Positions 30,368 through 40,859 of a DNA stretch of 44,461 nt are shown here, piece by piece. The translations under genes were made by a program, and so were the position numbers. How positions within the stretch are numbered: the stretch's first letter is position 1; the number at the start of each line of letters is the position of its first letter. Source of the stretch: Mycobacterium sp. 852002-51961_SCH5331710 (GTDB lineage: Bacteria > Actinomycetota > Actinomycetes > Mycobacteriales > Mycobacteriaceae); assembly GCF_001665535.1 (NCBI RefSeq), contig NZ_LZSQ01000092.1:1-44461 (forward strand), in the 5' to 3' direction. A model generated the notes under the pieces. It had not been told where the DNA came from. It did not search any database and saw only the letters and a list, made by a program, of their open reading frames with translations.

Positions 30368-30511
30368 GTGGCCAAGGGCAAGCGGACCTTCCAGCCGAAC
30401 AACCGGCGCCGGGCGCGCGTGCATGGCTTCCGGCTGCGGATGCGCACCCGGGCAGGCCGGGCGATCGTCGCGAACCGGCGCAGCAAGGGTCGGCGCAAGC
30501 TGACCGCGTGA
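30368..30511 (+). CDS. rpmH: 50S ribosomal protein L34
   Basis: 47 residues from GTG 30368, very basic, with the L34 pattern [20 protein letters not shown] and ending [17 protein letters not shown] at 30356-30363 is a strong ribosome binding site. L34 sits in the large ribosomal subunit. First gene of the conserved rpmH-rnpA-yidD-yidC-jag-rsmG-parA-parB series. Confidence 0.97.
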   Translation: MAKGKRTFQPNNRRRARVHGFRLRMRTRAGRAIVANRRSKGRRKLTA

Positions 30512-30542
30512 CTCCCCGTGATCTCTAGCGGGAGTTGACGCT

Positions 30543-30902
30543 GTGCTTCCGGCGCGCCACCGAATGACGCGCTCGAGCGAGTTCGGAACCACTGTCAGTC
30601 GAGGGGTGCGCGCTGTGCAGCCCGACATTGTCGTGCACGCGTTGCGCTCTGATGCGTCATCCGACCCCGGTCCGAGGATCGGACTGGTCGTCTCCAAAGC
30701 CGTCGGCACCGCCGTGCAGCGTCACCGGGTGGCGCGCCGGCTGCGCCATGTCGCACGCAATCTTCTCCAGGAACTCGATCCCGCCGATCGCGTGGTGATC
30801 CGTGCTCTACCCAGCAGCCGTCACGCCATCTCGGCACGACTCGAACAAGAATTGCGGACCGCGCTGCGCCGGGCCAAGCCCAAAGTCGAGGCCTCGCGGT
30901 GA
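30543..30902 (+). CDS. rnpA: Ribonuclease P protein component
   Basis: 119 residues from GTG 30543. The basic RNA-binding segment reads [17 protein letters not shown], corresponding to the family RNR motif, with His in place of the usual Asn (R-H-R), and an N-terminal [13 protein letters not shown] typical of RnpA. It assists the catalytic RNA in trimming tRNA 5' ends. Its stop overlaps the yidD start by 4 bp. Confidence 0.95.
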   Translation: MLPARHRMTRSSEFGTTVSRGVRAVQPDIVVHALRSDASSDPGPRIGLVVSKAVGTAVQRHRVARRLRHVARNLLQELDPADRVVIRALPSSRHAISARLEQELRTALRRAKPKVEASR

Positions 30903-31279
30903 GAGTGTCGATGCGTGCGGCCGGGGCGTGGACGGCTCGCGCCGTGATCTATGCGATCCAGCTGTACCGGCACACGATTTCGCCGCTGCGGCTGCCGACT
31001 TGCCGATTCACCCCGACCTGCAGCCAGTACGCGGTCGACGCGCTGACCGAGTACGGGTTGGTGCGCGGCGGCTGGCTCGCGACGGTACGGCTGCTGAAGT
31101 GCGGACCGTGGCATAAGGGAGGATGGGACCCGATACCGGATCGTCCCGCATCCGACGGGCAAGACGACGCGCATGCGTCGGGTGCTCCCGCGGGCGAGTC
31201 CTCGGAGGATCGGGGCACCGCTGCCGACGTCAGTGGTGGCCACCGAGCATTGCGAGCAGGAAGCGAGACGCGTGTTTAA
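30899..31279 (+). CDS. yidD: Membrane protein insertion efficiency factor YidD
   Basis: 126 residues from GTG 30899, which overlaps the rnpA stop (GTGA); ATG 30911 is an in-frame alternative. The core ([20 protein letters not shown], then [33 protein letters not shown]) is the complete YidD family motif with its three conserved Cys. The about 45-residue acidic tail beyond it is mycobacterial. It helps YidC insert membrane proteins. The end overlaps the yidC start by 8 bp. Confidence 0.95.
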   Translation: MRVSMRAAGAWTARAVIYAIQLYRHTISPLRLPTCRFTPTCSQYAVDALTEYGLVRGGWLATVRLLKCGPWHKGGWDPIPDRPASDGQDDAHASGAPAGESSEDRGTAADVSGGHRALRAGSETRV

Positions 31280-32384
31280 CTGGTTCAGCCTGGACATCAT
31301 CTACTACCCGGTGTCGGCGATCATGTGGGTCTGGTACAAGCTGTTCGCCTTCCTGCTGGGGCCCTCCAACTTCTTCGCATGGGCACTTTCGGTGATGTTC
31401 CTGGTGTTCACCCTGCGCGCGATCCTCTACAAGCCGTTCGTCAAGCAGATCCGGACGACGCGCCAGATGCAGGAGTTGCAGCCGCAGATCAAGGCGCTGC
31501 AGAAGAAGTACGGCAAGGACCGCCAGCGGATGGCGCTGGAGATGCAGAAGCTGCAGCGCGAGCACGGGTTCAACCCGATCCTCGGCTGTCTGCCGATGCT
31601 GGCCCAGGTGCCGGTGTTCCTCGGGCTGTTCCACGTGCTGCGGTCGTTCAACCGGACGCAGGGCGGGTTCGGCCAGATCCATCTGTCGGTCGAGCAGAAC
31701 CGGGCCACCGGCAACTACGTGTTCAGCCCGTCGGACGTGGCCAACTTCCTCGACGCCCACCTCTTCGGAGCGCCGTTGGGCGCGACCATGATTCAGAAGA
31801 CCGGCCTCGACGCCTTCACCGAGTTCAACCGGGCGTCGGTGATCGCGGTCGGTGTGCCGATCATGATCCTGGCGGGCGTCGCGACGTACTTCAACAGCCG
31901 CGCGTCGGTGGCCCGGCAGAGTCCCGAGGCCGCCGCCAATCCGCAGACGGCGATGATGAACAAGCTGGCGCTCTACGTCTTCCCGCTCGGCGTCGTCGTC
32001 GGCGGACCGTTCCTGCCGCTGGCGATCATCATGTACTGGCTGGCGAACAACATCTGGACCTTCGGCCAGCAGCACTACGTGTTCGGCAAGATCGAGAAGG
32101 AAGAAGAGGCCAAGAAGCTCGAGGCTCAGGAGCGGCAGTCCAAGAACGCACCGCCGCCCGGAGCCAAGCCGAAACGCGACCGCAAGGCCCAGGCGACGAA
32201 GACCGCCGAGGCAGCCCCTAGCGACGAAAGCGACGACGGCGAGGCGCCGTCGGACAACGGCGCGGCGGGGAAGAAGCCGACCGGCAGCAGCCCCGGCAAG
32301 GCCGCCAGCGGAGCGGCCAATCGCACACCGCGGCCCGGCGCGAGCCCGCGCCCCGGGGCGCGGCCCAAGAAACGTAAACGGTGA
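31272..32384 (+). CDS. yidC: Membrane protein insertase YidC
   Basis: 370 residues from GTG 31272. About five membrane helices; the 60KD_IMP core has the conserved hydrophilic segments ([19 protein letters not shown], then [22 protein letters not shown]) and ends near [12 protein letters not shown] long Lys/Pro/Ala-rich cytoplasmic tail (about 275-370) follows and may touch the ribosome. It inserts proteins into the membrane alone or with Sec. Overlaps yidD by 8 bp; jag follows after 34 bp. Confidence 0.96.
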   Translation: MFNWFSLDIIYYPVSAIMWVWYKLFAFLLGPSNFFAWALSVMFLVFTLRAILYKPFVKQIRTTRQMQELQPQIKALQKKYGKDRQRMALEMQKLQREHGFNPILGCLPMLAQVPVFLGLFHVLRSFNRTQGGFGQIHLSVEQNRATGNYVFSPSDVANFLDAHLFGAPLGATMIQKTGLDAFTEFNRASVIAVGVPIMILAGVATYFNSRASVARQSPEAAANPQTAMMNKLALYVFPLGVVVGGPFLPLAIIMYWLANNIWTFGQQHYVFGKIEKEEEAKKLEAQERQSKNAPPPGAKPKRDRKAQATKTAEAAPSDESDDGEAPSDNGAAGKKPTGSSPGKAASGAANRTPRPGASPRPGARPKKRKR

Positions 32385-32418
32385 CCGGGCGACCCCGGCG
32401 GGATGAGGAGAGAACGAC

Positions 32419-34728
<2,310 letters not shown>

Positions 34729-34732
<4 letters not shown>

Positions 34733-34782
34733 GCGCTTGCGCGAAGAGCATCGAACCCGGTCAGAACCGAAACAACCGATAA
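34729..34782 (+). CDS. Possible 17-residue ORF between parA and parB
   Basis: ATG 34729 overlaps the parA stop (ATGA) and opens 17 codons ending at TAA 34780-34782, 23 bp before parB. Translational coupling to parA is possible. The stretch contains one copy of an imperfect 19-bp repeat (see repeat at 34729-34797). No known family. Confidence 0.2.
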
Positions 34783-34797
34783 GCGTTTGCGCTAAGG
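34729..34797. repeat. Imperfect direct repeat before parB
   Basis: GATGAGCGCTTGCGCGAAG (about 34728-34746) and GATAAGCGTTTGCGCTAAG (about 34778-34796) match at 16 of 19 positions, 50 bp apart, on either side of the parA-parB gap. The second copy runs into the parB ribosome binding site (AAGGAG). Confidence 0.45.
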
Positions 34798-34805
34798 AGA
34801 AGAAC

Positions 34806-35792
34806 ATGAGTCAACCCACCCGCAAGCGCAGCGGCCTCGGCCGGGGCCTGGCCTCGCTGATCCCGACCGGACCCGCCGACGGGGAGAACACCGGGTTCGG
34901 TCCCCGGATGGGCGACGCGGCGGCCGACGTCGTGATCGGCGGGCCTTCCAACGGCGGCCCGACCAACGAGGTCGGCGCGGTGTACCGCGAGATCGACCCG
35001 TCGGCGATCGAGCCGAATCCCCGCCAGCCGCGCCAGGTGTTCGACGAAGAGGCGCTCGGCGAACTCGTGCACTCCATCCGTGAGTTCGGCCTCATGCAGC
35101 CGATCGTCGTGCGCGAATTGCCGGCGGCCGAAGCGGGCGCCGCGCGCTTCCAACTCGTGATGGGGGAGCGGCGGTGGCGAGCCGCGCAGGAGGCGGGCCT
35201 CGCCACCATCCCCGCGATCGTCCGCGAGACCACCGACGACAGCATGCTGCGCGACGCGCTGTTGGAGAACATCCACCGCGTGCAGCTGAATCCGTTGGAA
35301 GAGGCCGCCGCTTACCAACAGCTGCTCGACGAGTTCGAGGTCACCCACGATGAACTCGCGTCCCGGATCGGGCGGTCCCGGCCGGTGATCACCAACATGA
35401 TCCGGCTGCTGCGCCTGCCGATCGCCGTGCAGCGCCGCGTCGCCGCCGGCGTGCTGTCGGCCGGCCATGCGCGCGCGCTCCTGTCGCTCGAAGGGGGACC
35501 GGAGAAGCAGGAGGAGCTCGCCGCGCGGATCGTGGCCGAGGGCCTGTCGGTGCGCGCCACCGAGGAAGCGGTCACCCTCGCCAACAGCGCGGGTGCGCCG
35601 TCGCCGGCCGCGCCGAAGCGCAAGCCGATCAACATGCCGGGGCTTCAGGACGTTGCTGAACGGCTGTCGACGGCGTTCGATACGCGGGTGACGGTCAGCT
35701 TGGGTAAACGCAAGGGCAAGATCGTGGTCGAATTCGGCTCGGTGGACGACCTGCAACGCATAGTCGAACTGATGAGCGCATCTGAGCGGTGA
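34806..35792 (+). CDS. parB: Chromosome partitioning protein ParB
   Basis: 328 residues from ATG 34806, preceded by AAGGAGAAG. The N-terminal ParB/CTPase domain has [11 protein letters not shown] and the CTP-binding [12 protein letters not shown]; the central helix-turn-helix region ([22 protein letters not shown]) binds parS; the C-terminus dimerises. It loads at the parS sites 1-2 kb upstream, slides along DNA and builds the segregation complex. Confidence 0.97.
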   Translation: MSQPTRKRSGLGRGLASLIPTGPADGENTGFGPRMGDAAADVVIGGPSNGGPTNEVGAVYREIDPSAIEPNPRQPRQVFDEEALGELVHSIREFGLMQPIVVRELPAAEAGAARFQLVMGERRWRAAQEAGLATIPAIVRETTDDSMLRDALLENIHRVQLNPLEEAAAYQQLLDEFEVTHDELASRIGRSRPVITNMIRLLRLPIAVQRRVAAGVLSAGHARALLSLEGGPEKQEELAARIVAEGLSVRATEEAVTLANSAGAPSPAAPKRKPINMPGLQDVAERLSTAFDTRVTVSLGKRKGKIVVEFGSVDDLQRIVELMSASER

Positions 35793-35817
35793 CCCACCAC
35801 ACCGGGTAATTACGTCA

Positions 35818-35884
35818 CTGTGACACAACCCGGGCCGACTCGGCGTGAACGCCGTCCTTCGAAGGAAACCACCTGTGACACAAC
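35818..35884. repeat. 12-bp direct repeat CTGTGACACAAC
   Basis: Two identical copies, 35818-35829 and 35873-35884, start 55 bp apart in the gap after parB. The second covers the start of a 41-codon ORF. Possible regulator site or chance duplication. Confidence 0.5.
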
Positions 35885-36000
35885 ACGTTTCGTCCCCCGC
35901 CCTGAGAGGCCCCCAAAACGGAGCGTCGACCCGGCCACGTGCTTCTATCCTGGACTGGAAGCTGTACAACGCGGCATCGCGTAGGACTCGGGAAGTTTAG
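35875..36000 (+). CDS. Possible 41-residue ORF coupled to next gene
   Basis: GTG 35875, with GAAGGA about 15 bases upstream, opens 41 codons ending at TAG 35998-36000, whose last base is the first base of the next gene's GTG (TAGTG). Such an overlap is typical of coupled genes. The peptide contains one Trp and several basic residues; no family is recognised. A TANNNT element (TATCCT, 35946-35951) inside it could instead be the promoter of the next gene. Confidence 0.3.
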   Translation: MTQHVSSPALRGPQNGASTRPRASILDWKLYNAASRRTREV

Positions 36001-36797
36001 TGTCGGCACGCATCACGCCTCTTCGGCTCGAAGCCTTCGAGCAGTTGCCGAAGCATGCCCGCCGCTGTGTGTACTGGGAGGTCGATCCCCTGACCCTCGG
36101 GCGCGACGCCGCGGGCGCGGCGGTGCCGGGGGTCGACGATCACCTGTCGGACCCCGAATTCGAGAAGGAAGCGTGGCTGTCGATGGTCATGCTCGAGTGG
36201 GGGTCGTGCGGTCAGGTCGCGGTGCAGTGCACGGACGAACAATCCGACGACGGCCTGCCCCCGTTGCGCGGAGACGAGGCCTGCCTCGGCTACGCCTTCT
36301 ACGCGCCGCCCGGATCCGTTCCGCGGGCACGACGATTTCCGACCGCACCCGTGAGCGCCGACGCGGTTCTGCTCACGTCGCTCGGCATCGAGTCGGGGGA
36401 GGACACCGAGGGAATCTCGCGAGCGCTGATCGCCGCGGTCGTTGGCGACCTGGTTCGCCGCGGTGCCCGCGCGCTCGAGGCCTTCGCACACACCGCCGCG
36501 GTCAGCGAGCTCGCCGAACCGGGCGCTGTGACGCCGGCGCTGCGCCCGGTCGTCGAGGTTCTCGGTGACTGCTCGGTCGAACAGTGTGTGCTCGACTCCG
36601 ACGTCCTCCTCGATGCGGGTTTCGTCGTCGTATCCCAACACCGGTACTTCCCGCGGCTGCGGCTCGAGCTTGAGCAGGGGTTGGGCTGGAAGGCCGATGT
36701 GGAGGCGGCACTGGAGCGATTGTTCGAGTTCGCCCAGATTCGGCAACCGGTCGGGGCAGGCGCGGGCTCGGTCGGATTGACCGCGGCCGAACGCTAG
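36000..36797 (+). CDS. Conserved hypothetical protein, GNAT-like (Rv3916c homologue)
   Basis: 265 residues from GTG 36000. Conserved in mycobacteria immediately after parB (Rv3916c). Segments such as ACLGYAFYAPP followed by VLLTSLGI and a LIAAVVGDLVRRGARALEAFA helix suggest a GNAT acetyltransferase-like fold, but no clear acetyl-CoA loop (R/QxxGxG/A) is visible. A Cys-containing pair (GDCSVEQCVL) lies at about 190. Function unknown. Its 3' end overlaps the convergent cwlM gene by 4 bp. Confidence 0.8.
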   Translation: MSARITPLRLEAFEQLPKHARRCVYWEVDPLTLGRDAAGAAVPGVDDHLSDPEFEKEAWLSMVMLEWGSCGQVAVQCTDEQSDDGLPPLRGDEACLGYAFYAPPGSVPRARRFPTAPVSADAVLLTSLGIESGEDTEGISRALIAAVVGDLVRRGARALEAFAHTAAVSELAEPGAVTPALRPVVEVLGDCSVEQCVLDSDVLLDAGFVVVSQHRYFPRLRLELEQGLGWKADVEAALERLFEFAQIRQPVGAGAGSVGLTAAER

Positions 36798-37993
36798 GAG
36801 GGGCTGACGCGCCCTGCGGCCTGCTCGACCGAGAGCTCATGGGCCAGCAGCTCGGCGAAGGTGAAAGTGCCTGTGGGGCGGTCGTTCTTGCCGAGCAGGT
36901 AGAGCCGCTTGACGGCGGCGAGCATACCCTCGGCGATCGCGTCGCGGGCCTGGGTGGACACCAGCGTGGCCCGGTCGTGCGGGTTGGTGATGTAACCGAC
37001 GTCGACCTGCACAGTGGGCATCCGCGTCAGGCGCAACAGGTCCCACGTCCGCCCATGGGTACGGCAGTCACGTAATCCAGTGCGGGCCACCACTTCTCGC
37101 TGAATGAAGTCGGCGAGGTTGCGTCCAATGGTCGACACCGAGCCGTGCGAATTACCGAAGTGGAACGAGGCGACGCCGTTGGCGGACGGGGTGGGCTGCG
37201 TGGCGCAGCGCAGGCTGATCATCAGGTCGGCGCCGACGGCGTTGGCGGTCGCGGCGCGTTCGGCATCCGACGGGGCGCGGTTGGCCGGCCGCGACAGGAA
37301 GGTCTCCATGCCGATGGCGGTCATCCGGCCTTCGAGACGACTTGCCAAGTCCCACAGGATGTCCGACTCGCTGATCGGGCCGTTGGGGCCCTGCATGATC
37401 TGACCATGGTCGTCGCCGCCACGGCCCGGGTCGATGATGATCCGCTTGCCCGACAGGCGCGGACCGGAGCTGCGGACCAACTCCTCCTCGCGGATCGCGT
37501 GCGGAGAACCGCCGGTGACGCGGGATCCCAGAAAGTACAAGGAGCGCAACGTTTCCGGGCCGCAGATGCCGTCGGGATACAGCCCGTACTCGCGCTGGTA
37601 AGACATCAGCGCGTTGTGTGTTGTCAGCCCGAAATGCCCGTCGACGAGCCCGGTGTAGAAGCCGAGATCCTGAAGGCGCGCTTGAAGTGTCGCGACGTCG
37701 TCACCGAACATCGGTGCGCCGAACTGGTGACTGAGCGTGCGCGCACCGAGCCGGTACGACGCTTCCTTCAGCGCGCGGTACGTCGCCTCGCCGACGATCC
37801 CGTCGACCAGAAGTCCGCGATGCTGTTGGAAGGCCCGCACGGCCTGGTCGAGTTCGCCGTCGAAAACGTCGAGTGCGACATGTCTACCGGTGGTGATCTC
37901 CTCGTCGGAGTTCTCGAGCATGCCCAGTGCCGTCAACGCAGCCCGGATCTCGGTGACCGCGGACCCGCGGTCACCGCGACGCAGACTGGACAT
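36794..37993 (-). CDS. cwlM: Peptidoglycan regulator CwlM (pseudo-amidase)
   Basis: 399 residues from ATG 37993 with GAAAGG eight bases upstream. Two peptidoglycan-binding-like repeats (about 8-80 and 95-155) precede an Amidase_3 domain (about 183-365). The zinc-ligand motifs are altered: DPGRGG with Arg191 instead of His, SLRCA with Arg262 in place of the SIH His, and VDVGY with Asp331 instead of Glu, so catalytic activity is very unlikely. No signal peptide, hence cytoplasmic. Known role: when phosphorylated by PknB it activates MurA; it also binds FhaA and MurJ. Thr374, Thr376 and Thr378 in the C-terminal tail are candidate phosphosites. A CTTGAA-N16-GACAAT promoter match lies upstream on the minus strand at about 38060-38090. 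Confidence 0.95.
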   Translation of the reverse strand: MSSLRRGDRGSAVTEIRAALTALGMLENSDEEITTGRHVALDVFDGELDQAVRAFQQHRGLLVDGIVGEATYRALKEASYRLGARTLSHQFGAPMFGDDVATLQARLQDLGFYTGLVDGHFGLTTHNALMSYQREYGLYPDGICGPETLRSLYFLGSRVTGGSPHAIREEELVRSSGPRLSGKRIIIDPGRGGDDHGQIMQGPNGPISESDILWDLASRLEGRMTAIGMETFLSRPANRAPSDAERAATANAVGADLMISLRCATQPTPSANGVASFHFGNSHGSVSTIGRNLADFIQREVVARTGLRDCRTHGRTWDLLRLTRMPTVQVDVGYITNPHDRATLVSTQARDAIAEGMLAAVKRLYLLGKNDRPTGTFTFAELLAHELSVEQAAGRVSPS

Positions 37994-38136
37994 ATGCGGC
38001 CTTTCAGTCACGGTTGTCAGCTGCGCAAAGGCGCCGACCAAGTTGACGGGCTAGGCACGATTGTCGCAGACACACCGCCGATTCAAGAAAACCCCAGGCC
38101 GGTGTCCGCGTCCCGGATTACTGATCCAGCCGGGTA

Positions 38137-38472
38137 TCAGAGCACGTCAGCGAGCTCGCGCAGCAGCGCAGCCTTACCTTTTGCGCCGACGATCCGCTTC
38201 ACCGGGGCGCCGTCCTTGAAAACGATGAGCGTCGGAATCGACACCACCTGAAAATCGCGGGCCGTGGCCGGGTTCGCGTCGACATCGAGTTTCGCGACCG
38301 TCAGCGCGTCGGCCTTCTCGGTGGCGATCTCCTCCAGCACCGGGGCGATCATCTTGCACGGACCGCACCAGGTCGCCCAGAAGTCCACCAGCACCGGTGT
38401 GCTGCTGGACAACACGTCCGCAGAGAACGTGTCGTCGGTCACCGCAACGGTGGTTCCAGTGGTCTCGGCCAT
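38137..38472 (-). CDS. trxC: Thioredoxin
   Basis: 111 residues with the active site WCGPC and the cis-Pro segment VSIPTLIVF; a cytoplasmic disulfide reductant. ATG 38472 has AGGAG eight bases upstream; an in-frame start 18 bp earlier lacks this. It lies 14 bp after trxB, so both are made from one transcript. The M. tuberculosis equivalent is named TrxC (Rv3914), trxA in other species. Confidence 0.96.
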   Translation of the reverse strand: MAETTGTTVAVTDDTFSADVLSSSTPVLVDFWATWCGPCKMIAPVLEEIATEKADALTVAKLDVDANPATARDFQVVSIPTLIVFKDGAPVKRIVGAKGKAALLRELADVL

Positions 38473-38486
38473 CAGTGATGCTCCTA

Positions 38487-39458
38487 TCAAACGGGGGTTT
38501 CGGTGGTCTCATCGCTTGGGCCAGAACCGATTTCGGCGAGCCAGCGTTCTGCGTCGATGGACGCCGAACAGCCGGTGCCCGCGGCGGTGATGGCCTGGCG
38601 GTAAGTGCGGTCGACGAGATCGCCTGCGGCGAAGACGCCTTCGATCGAGGTGCTGGTCGAACCACGTTGCGTCACGACGTAACCGTCCTCGTCGAGCTCG
38701 ACCTGGCCGCGGACCAGATCCGATCGCGGATCGTGGCCGATCGCGACGAACACACCGGTGACGGCGAGCTTGGACTCTTCACCGGTCGCGGTGTTACGCA
38801 ACCGGACTCCGCTGACCTTCGGGCTGCCTTCGATCTCGACGACCTCGGTGTTGGTCAGGAACGTGATCTTCTCGTTCGCGCGGGCGCGGTCCAGCATGAT
38901 CCGCGAGGCGCGGAACTCGTCGCGGCGGTGCACCAGCGTGACGTTGCGGGCGAACTTGGTCAGGAAGATGGCCTCCTCCATCGCCGAGTCGCCGCCGCCG
39001 ACGACGATGATGTCCTCGTCGCGGAAGAAGAACCCGTCGCACGTCGCGCACGTGCTCACGCCCATGCCGAGCAGGGCGTCTTCACCGGGGACGCCGAGGT
39101 GCCGCGCGGCGGCGCCCATCGCGAGGATGACCGCACGTGCCTGGTACGTGTCGTCACCAACGGTCACGGTCTTGACCGGGCCGTCGAGCGAGACCTCGTC
39201 GACGTCCTCCATGCGCAGGTCCGCACCGAAGCGCAGCGCCTGTTCGCGCATCTCGTCCATCAGTTCCGGACCGGTGATTCCGTTGCGGAAGCCGGGATAG
39301 TTCTCCACCTCGGTGGTGGTCATCAAAGCGCCGCCGAATTGGACGCCTTCGAACACCAAGGGCTTGAGCTGCGCGCGCGCCGCGTAGATGGCGGCGGTGT
39401 AACCGGCCGGGCCGGATCCGATGATGATCAGCTCGTGGACCGTGGATGTGGTGGTCAT
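38487..39458 (-). CDS. trxB: Thioredoxin reductase
   Basis: 323 residues. FAD-binding [15 protein letters not shown] at the start, redox-active CATCDG, NADPH-binding [10 protein letters not shown] and the terminal [12 protein letters not shown] segment. It passes electrons from NADPH to the adjacent thioredoxin. ATG 39458 is preceded by GAAAGG. An ECF-type promoter lies 40-60 bp upstream. Confidence 0.97.
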   Translation of the reverse strand: MTTTSTVHELIIIGSGPAGYTAAIYAARAQLKPLVFEGVQFGGALMTTTEVENYPGFRNGITGPELMDEMREQALRFGADLRMEDVDEVSLDGPVKTVTVGDDTYQARAVILAMGAAARHLGVPGEDALLGMGVSTCATCDGFFFRDEDIIVVGGGDSAMEEAIFLTKFARNVTLVHRRDEFRASRIMLDRARANEKITFLTNTEVVEIEGSPKVSGVRLRNTATGEESKLAVTGVFVAIGHDPRSDLVRGQVELDEDGYVVTQRGSTSTSIEGVFAAGDLVDRTYRQAITAAGTGCSASIDAERWLAEIGSGPSDETTETPV

Positions 39459-39495
39459 TTGCGCCTTTCTGCCGCATTCCTGCGACACCGGTGTA

Positions 39496-39521
39496 AACAC
39501 CAGCGTAGGCGGTGGTGTTCC
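39496..39521 (-). promoter_or_regulatory. SigH-type promoter of trxB-trxC
   Basis: On the minus strand GGAACA (39521-39516), 17 bp, then GTT (39498-39496). This fits the mycobacterial SigH consensus (GGAAYA, N17, GTT), and SigH is known to control the thioredoxin genes in M. tuberculosis. It would start transcription about 30 bp before trxB, making the operon inducible by thiol stress. Confidence 0.7.
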
Positions 39522-39552
39522 CCGGACTTTCCGAACAACCTCGGGGGACAGA

Positions 39553-40161
39553 CTACGGTCGTTTGACCACTGTTTCGGCCAGCAGCCCACTGTGAGCCGC
39601 GTGGCACCCCGTGTCGACGACCACCGCCACCACCTCGGTCGCGGCGTGCGCGGGTAGGAGCAACACGACCGCCGGCCGCCCGCCCATGTCGACGGTCCGG
39701 GCTCCGAGGACGGGCGTATTCGCCGGGCGGCCGAGTCCCTCGAGACATGCTGCGCGGCGCGCGGGGTCCGCCAGCGGGCCGTATTCGGCAGGCGCCGACA
39801 GCAGACCGGCGAGCTGGGGGCCGGTCAGCGGCACGGTCGGCGGCGGACGCGACACCGTGATGCGCTCGGCGGTCAGTCCGGGCTGGGAGAACCGGGGCGC
39901 AGGGTCGCGGACCAGCATCGACGTGCCGATGACGGCGCCGGTCACAACGGCGGCGAGGCCGATGACGAGCCCGAAAACGTGGATTGGGCGCAGCCGGGGC
40001 CGTTCGACGGCGTGCGTGGGCTCACCCGCGGCCCGCAGCGCCGCGCCGACGCGCTCGGCGACACCGGCAGGCACGTCGGGCGCGGAGGCCTCGTCGTGCG
40101 CCAACCGGGCCAGGCCGCGGCGCACCCGCTCGACCGCCGGATCCGAGCCGTCGTCCTGCAT
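39553..40161 (-). CDS. rsmA: Anti-sigma-M factor (Rv3912 homologue)
   Basis: 202 residues from ATG 40161. A cytoplasmic N-terminal part (1-75), one transmembrane helix (about 78-100, [18 protein letters not shown]) and an outer domain containing two Cys (RAACLEGL and DTGCHAAH). It lies 56 bp after sigM and has the layout of an anti-sigma factor; no ZAS-type His/Cys motif is visible in the cytoplasmic part. In M. tuberculosis Rv3912 is the SigM antagonist, so it is expected to hold SigM inactive at the membrane. Confidence 0.82.
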   Translation of the reverse strand: MQDDGSDPAVERVRRGLARLAHDEASAPDVPAGVAERVGAALRAAGEPTHAVERPRLRPIHVFGLVIGLAAVVTGAVIGTSMLVRDPAPRFSQPGLTAERITVSRPPPTVPLTGPQLAGLLSAPAEYGPLADPARRAACLEGLGRPANTPVLGARTVDMGGRPAVVLLLPAHAATEVVAVVVDTGCHAAHSGLLAETVVKRP

Positions 40162-40217
40162 CTCAGCCAGTCTCCACCACGACAGGTAAGACGCGGCGGA
40201 TATGCCGACGGTTCCGC

Positions 40218-40793
40218 TCAGTCGGTGCGCGCGGTGGCCTGCGCGTCGAAGCAGTCGAGCGCCTCGGCCAGCTTGGACCTGGCGCGGGAACACCGGCTCT
40301 TGACGGTGCCCTCGGGGACACCGAGCATGCGAGCGGTCTCGGCCACCGAATACCCCTGCATGTCGACGGCGACCACGGCGGCACGCTGTTCGACGGGTAA
40401 CCGCATCAGGGCCCGCTCGACGACGATCGCGGTGTCGACGTGCGAGGCCGGGTCGCCGACGTGTGCGATGTCGTCGGACAACGTTTCGGCCGCTCGGATC
40501 TTGTTGCGCCGCAATCGGTCCAGGCAGGCGTTGACCACGATGCGGTGCAACCAGCTGTTGACCGCGGAGTCGTACCGGAATGCAGGGGCCCGCCGGTGCG
40601 CCTTGAGCATGGCGTCCTGCAGTGCGTCGGCGGCGTCGTCGGGGTTGCGGCTGGTGATGCGTGCGATCCGGTACAGCTGGCGGTGGTGTCGGTAGAACAA
40701 CTCCTCGAACGCATACCGGTCGCCTGCAACGTGTGCGGCGAGCAGTTCCGCGTCACTGCGTTGCCGACCGGAATGCCCCCCGAACGTCCCCAC
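40218..40793 (-). CDS. sigM: ECF RNA polymerase sigma factor SigM
   Basis: 191 residues from GTG 40793. Region 2 (FEELFYRHHRQLYRIARI, DAADALQDAMLKAHR) and region 4 (LPVEQRAAVVAVDMQGYSVAETARMLGVPEGTVKSR split here for reading) are complete, with the usual helix-turn-helix at the C-terminus. In mycobacteria SigM controls a small regulon including ESX-related and surface genes. I saw no SigM-type autoregulatory promoter directly upstream. Encoded with its membrane anti-sigma factor and next to the murJ gene. Confidence 0.93.
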   Translation of the reverse strand: MGTFGGHSGRQRSDAELLAAHVAGDRYAFEELFYRHHRQLYRIARITSRNPDDAADALQDAMLKAHRRAPAFRYDSAVNSWLHRIVVNACLDRLRRNKIRAAETLSDDIAHVGDPASHVDTAIVVERALMRLPVEQRAAVVAVDMQGYSVAETARMLGVPEGTVKSRCSRARSKLAEALDCFDAQATARTD

Positions 40794-40859
40794 AGCCGAA
40801 CACTAAACGGGCCGGCGGGGGCCTCCCGACACATCTTTGCCGGGTTGGGGATGAACGGG

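Noticed and set aside
30277..30528. 83-codon ORF starting in the rpmH leader (GGGCGCQ peptide)
   Set aside because: Runs out of frame through rpmH; only the first 30 codons are outside a gene and no ribosome site precedes the ATG.
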